Source: Metopolophium dirhodum
Taxonomy: Eukaryota > Arthropoda > Insecta > Hemiptera > Aphididae
Direction: 5' to 3'
Assembly (NCBI RefSeq): GCF_019925205.1
Contig: NC_083568.1
Coordinates: 17,234,393-17,298,392, forward strand
Length of the DNA stretch: 64,000 bases
The notes below the pieces were generated by a model, which was given only the letters and a program-made list of their open reading frames with translations, was not told where the DNA came from and searched no databases. Position numbers and translations under genes: made by a program. Positions 59,101-64,000 of this stretch are shown here, one piece after another; position 1 is the first letter of the stretch; every line of letters starts with the position of its first letter.

Positions 59101-62100
59101 TTTTAAAAACACACACATGGTTATATCTTTGATAAATTAATTCACACAAGTGAAACACGAAACTTTGTCTTAATAAAATATTTCCTTTTTATATTTTATT
59201 ATTATCAAATATTAAAATATTATCACTAGCAAAGTTTATTGATGTATCACAACTCATAAATCACACAATGCTTATTGTCTAAACATTCAAAATACAATTT
59301 CACAACTTAAGCTTATCTGACTGGCAAGAGAAGAAAAAAATAATAGTATCGTGACTATTGAATTGAACGAAAAGAAGAAATTGCCAATTGGTACACATTA
59401 GAAAATGAATCAAAATCAATAAGGTCTTATAAATGTTTAATAAATGTGTTTTTAACAGGTCAATTATGTTACGGTTTATTAAACACACATATTCGTACTT
59501 ACTATATAATAATTAATATTTGTAAAAGTCTCAAATACCTAATAAAAGTATTGTTGTTTTTTAAATAATTGTATTGGTTTGTGTTTTGACAGTTATAGAA
59601 TAAGAAATTATGACGGAAGTAGATAAAAGTAGGTACATAAATAACAATAAAAATAATAAAGTCAATTTTATAATTTCTTATTGTAATCACTATAAAACGG
59701 CGTCAACACCTTTTTAAATTTTTAAACCACCACACAAACACACATCTATATAAATATATAATTTCTATAGCCTTTTCTTTCTTTTCACACTGGATAGTCA
59801 AGAATGAACATAAATTATATGCAAATTTACAAGAATTCTTTTATTACATTTCACGGTTTTGCATAAATCCCGTGACTTTACTTTTATCTGAATTTATACG
59901 ACAGTTTAAAATTTTTTATCATATTCTATAAGATATAAATAATAAAATAGTTTAAAGCATTTTCAAAAAATAAATTAGAAATATTTGTTTCAGTAAAAAA
60001 TATTTTCATGAGTGATATAGTATAATGAAATATAATTTATTTTTAAAGACATCATTTCATAACTATTACAACTGCTTTGTGATGCAAACTAAAAACAACA
60101 ACAAAATTAAGCCAAAACGTGTACATTTATTCTTGAGAATAAAAATTAAAAATTTTTTTTTTAAATTATATAATTTTAATATGAATTATTCTACGAGGTA
60201 TATATACGTTACTATTTCATTTGAACAAGAGGGGTAAAATGTTTATATCTTAATTATTTTAAATGTGATTTTAAACATTATTAAACGCTAAATTCTCAAA
60301 GACCGAAAAAAATATTTTTGTTTATTACTTTTTTCAGTTCGATAAAATTATTTATCAATTGGAAATAAAAAAAAATTCACTCGATAATGGGTAGCAACTT
60401 TGAATACTTTTCGGAGTACGAAACACCGAATAGGGTTTGTAATAGTATCAATGAGCATCAGTGATTAGGAGGAAATTAAGCAAATCAGTTACATACATTA
60501 AATCTACAAAACTCTAACTAGCCTAGGTTACAATGATATTGGTTTAATGATATCCATGGCAACATAAAGGATACGGAAATGTAGTAGATTGGTAGATACA
60601 ATTTCCATAATAACAATAATAATGATGACATAAAATTATTATGTACGTAGATTGATATAGGTAATAAAATACTGTTATTTGGTAAATGTAAATATTTATA
60701 CGACTCATATATTCAATATCGATTGATTTAAAAAAAGAAAACGACAAATTAACGTAACAATTTCTTTATATATAAAATTTCTAAAATTATATATAGGATT
60801 TTAAGACTTTGGAGGAACGTAATATAAGTTAACTTTCGTATTTTATTTGTTTTATCTAAAATAAACTATTTTATTTATCAGTGAAGTTAATAAATTAAAA
60901 TAATTAACATATTAAGTTGTTCTTATATACTTTACCAAATACTTTCTAGTTTTTTAGAAATATTAATATAATATAAGTAATATAAAATATAATACATAGA
61001 GAAATATCTTTAAAAATATAGGAGGACAGACCTCTGGTCAAAATCGTTTTTTGTATATAAAATTATTACAATGATTAATCATTGAAATCAAATTTAACAC
61101 AATGTTCAATGCAGTTACCTACCAATGATGAATGAAGTTTACCGTACAACAGAGCGACTTACTAGTTTTTCTTTTTATTTAATTTGTGTAAGTAAGTGTG
61201 TAATTTTTTTTTAAACATGATAAATCCCATCGCTAAGATTATATTTTATAACGACTTTATACATTTTAAATTTCAATGTTTAATGCATGAATTGTATGTG
61301 GTTATCAACATTATTTAGTTTATTTTTAGATTAAATTGTTCAAACAAAAAAATAATTAGAAATATTAATTTAAACAAATCAATTTTATTGAATGATAAAC
61401 CCAGTGTTCCATATATTCGTTCATCCAAATACATTCCTAGAAAGTTTTACAAACTTCTTATTGGTGATCGTTTTTATTTTGTTATTTTATTTTTTTACAT
61501 TCTTCTCGTCCAAATATAATAAGAAACCACAAGTTATTAATTCTATATAATTCGTTAGAATTTCTAAAGTTACCTACTATTGTTTCTGAAATAGTTGTTT
61601 CGTATTGGCCATTAAATTATAGTATAGATACTATCATTGATTTATTACTTGCTGGAATACATTTTAGTGGTCGCCAAACCAAAAATAAAGAAAAAAGAAA
61701 GTCAATAAATACCGTTTGTGTCCGATGTGGTGGTGATAATTGTGACAAGTACAAGTTATTAAACAAAATTAAAATGATAACCATGTAATATCGTTTCACG
61801 CGGAATAAAACTGCTTGGGCTGCTACAATCTTAAGAGTAGTGAAGACACTAAATTGAATTGAATATTTTCAACTGTATCATAGTGTTCTGTGTAAATAGC
61901 ATTTTTCAATATCAATAATAGTTAGATGAGTACAATAAAGGTAATTCATGTTATGAAATTTGTTATTTGAACAAATGTTTTTTTTAAATTACTTAATATT
62001 TTCTTATTCATATCATGGCCATGTCCTAAAAAAAAAATAAAAGACCCACGACACAGTAAATAATAACATATTTTCTATATTGCGCATATGTTATTTGGTG

Positions 62101-63470
62101 TCATAAGTGTAGCTAGGACTGTCGCCTAAGTGGTTTTTTCCTCGGTTTTTGCTTTTTCAATGCATTTTATATAATATATTGTGTGTGTGTGAGGGAAGAT
62201 ACCTTCATTCTTCATATGGCACTTCTCCGTATTGACCATATTAGTCCGACGTCGTTTAGGTTTGGAGTATTTATATCGTTAGTATATTTTGTATGGTTCT
62301 TATTATAATATTATTTGAACGCACGTGATCGCGAAATAATTTAATACAAATAGAATTTACACGATGTTGTTTTTCGTAAATACAAATTAAATACTCATAT
62401 ATAGTTAACTCGGATTTTTACTATCAACAAAGCACAACATAGATTAATAAAATATAACATATAGTGGCTATTAATTATTATACCACAAAAAAGTATTTAA
62501 TCAAAAATACAAAATGTATGTAGCATAGTTTAAATGAGATATCTCGTGGATCATAAACATAATACAATATTATTCATCATAATTGTAAATACATAATAAT
62601 GCAAACTATATGTTGTGTAAAACGTTTACGCTATCATAATAAATTATTGAAAAACAAATTCAACGAACGTATCTGAATAACAATAACATGTCAGTATGAT
62701 ACAATGTTAAACCAATAACGAAAGTTTATCACAATTTTGGACGATTTGTCTGCCTGCGGTAAACATCATATTATATAAATTTTCTTTTCGTTTTCCGAAA
62801 AATTATTTTAATGATTTCTTTTTATTATAGTATGAACCTAAAAATTCGGTATTATTCAGAACATTTAAAATCCAGGTGTTGCGTTTTGATGTTATAATAT
62901 ATTTAATCTATATTTTTAAATATAAAATATTTTATAATAGAGACTATTATAATATCAATTTATTTAAATAATTATATATTCATGGAAAAATTAAACATTT
63001 ATCGAATTTGTTCCAATTTTTTTCTAAAAGACATTTCACATCAGGACATCAGACATGGTACGAAAAAATGTATGGACTATGGTTAAAAGTTAATGCTTAA
63101 TATTATTTGATAATAACGATTTGTCTGCTTAAAAACATTTATTTAATTAATGTTGTTTGTTTTTAAAATAGCATTACTGTTGTAGTTAGGTTAAGTATTT
63201 TGGTATTTACAGTGGAGTAAAATGTGGTTTGGTTTGTGAGCAACCACACTCTATCGGCGAACGAAGTTGCGATAATCTAAAATTTAATGATTATGGTTAA
63301 TATTGAACACTGCAGTAATGTACCTATTTTGCCTATATAATATGCGGAGCAACACTTTATGCTCACACAAAATGCAGGTAGGTACATATTAATATATTAT
63401 TATATTATACAATATAATTTTATAATATTATATTTTTTTATTATATTTTTTATACCTATAGCTCAATTTT
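56155..63470. other. AT-rich spacer
   Basis: No gene recognised. A decayed family R left-end fragment in minus orientation lies at about 61035-61165 (AATCGTTTTTTGTATA...ACAGAGCGACTTACTA). Segments of more balanced composition at 57720-57960 and 58140-58520 have no recognisable translation. Confidence 0.5.
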
Positions 63471-63479
63471 TTTTTACTA

Positions 63480-63680
63480 CGTCCGCTTCCATCTGCCCAA
63501 AACGTTCGCTACCTAGGTCTTCATCTAGACCGCCGGCTAACCTGGGCAACGCATATCCACACAAAACGGCTTGCTCTAAATAATCGTACTCGTCAATTAC
63601 GCCTTCTCCTAATATCTAAACATCTAAACCTTAAAAATAAACTTCTCTTATACAAATTACTCCTGAAACCAATATGGACG
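63480..63680 (+). pseudogene. Fragment of jockey-like LINE reverse transcriptase
   Basis: The frame reads VRYLGLHLDRRLTW, then HIHTKRLALNNRTRQL, KNKLLLYKLLLKPIW. This is the segment after the reverse transcriptase catalytic core of jockey-clade ORF2 (YLGVxLDxxLTW...KxxLYKxxLxPIWTYG), here cut off just before the QLW motif. Both ends are truncated, so it is a dead fragment. Its right end corresponds almost exactly to where the fragment at 16222 begins. Confidence 0.85.
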
Positions 63681-63708
63681 ATCAATGCCAAATCTAAAGT
63701 TTATTCAG

Positions 63709-63876
63709 GTCGTCAGCTATGTGCGGAGACCGGAATCGTTGGAACATCATGATTCCATGATCCCCGTGTGTCCGGCGATTCTCCAGAGTCCACATCGTTC
63801 GTTTTGGCGCCGGACGAAGAATTTCGTCAAGCGGTTGCTCTGTTGCTGTGGTTCTATTGTCACGATAGACCAATAA
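63709..63876 (+). CDS. Possible C-terminal exon, unidentified
   Basis: After TTTATTCAG (a possible splice acceptor with a weak pyrimidine tract) a GC-richer frame of 55 codons runs to TAA at 63874-63876. It is basic and ends with SFWRRTKNFVKRLLCCCGS, a pattern of aromatic and basic residues followed by three cysteines. Such a pattern resembles membrane-proximal, palmitoylated tails (for example helix 8 of G-protein-coupled receptors), but I cannot assign a family. The composition differs from the AT-rich surroundings, which favours a conserved sequence; the proximity to a LINE fragment argues for caution. Confidence 0.25.
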   Translation, partial: VVSYVRRPESLEHHDSMIPVCPAILQSPHRSFWRRTKNFVKRLLCCCGSIVTIDQ

Positions 63877-64000
63877 TGTAGATTATATAGTTAAAACGGT
63901 TTCTAAACGTTTAAAAAGGGCATTGATCAGCCCCGGTAGGTGCTCAGACAGGAATTTTGAGATTTACAATAGAAATGTTTGTTTATCAATGGTTGCTATG

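Noticed and set aside
1..64000. CRISPR array, bacterial operon, tRNA or rRNA genes, telomeric TTAGG arrays.
   Set aside because: None is present: the regularly spaced motifs at 30594-30739 are only four copies in a transposon end, and the 5S- and tRNA-like matches are imperfect heads of SINEs with poly-A-type tails.

Overview
The window looks like AT-rich eukaryotic DNA from a hemipteran insect, most likely an aphid. The reasons are the very AT-rich spacer with many ATAATATTAT-like tracts, one insect-type spliced exon, a ruined insect-type sucrase/maltase gene, and mobile elements of insect type (BEL/Pao, Ty3/gypsy, piggyBac, jockey-like LINE, tRNA- and 5S-derived SINEs). The species call is inference from composition and element content. 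There is no bacterial gene organisation, operon, CRISPR array, rRNA or tRNA gene that I can support.

Layout. 1-5200: spacer with one convincing host exon, a minus-strand Ig-domain exon of the Beaten-path (beat) family at 4921-5126, next to a long GT microsatellite. 5.3-16.2 kb: AT-rich spacer with no recognisable gene. 16.2-17.3 kb: a decayed LINE 3' end joined to a copy of a local repeat family (called family R here). 21.0-21.5 kb: a second family R copy on the other strand. 22.1-22.4 kb: a 270-bp near-complete inverted repeat. 23.4-25.1 kb: a full-length but frameshifted alpha-glucosidase (GH13) pseudogene on the minus strand.

26.1-50.7 kb is the most structured part: a tandem duplication of host DNA (block A and block B). 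Block A has been split by two LTR retrotransposons, both on the minus strand. The first is a 12.7-kb BEL/Pao element (26118-38864) that itself carries an intact 3.6-kb piggyBac transposon in its gag-pol region and a 1.5-kb family R repeat in its 5' LTR. The second is a 6.65-kb Ty3/gypsy element (41301-47950) with an uninterrupted polyprotein. Block B (about 48440-50700) preserves the empty target sites of both elements, so target duplications and the order of events can be read directly: duplication, then LTR element insertion, then nested insertions.

50.7-64 kb is spacer with two copies of one tRNA-derived SINE carrying clear target site duplications (54.2 and 55.9 kb), a locally CpG-rich segment with a CA microsatellite (54.8-55.5 kb), a jockey-like LINE fragment (63.5 kb) and a possible terminal exon (63709-63876, weak).

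I did not find an obviously new biological system. The most noteworthy signals are the regularly spaced 16-bp subterminal motifs of the piggyBac element, its asymmetric TTAA flank, the natural empty sites, the long hairpin at 22.1 kb, and a 3' tail shared by SINEs of different origin.
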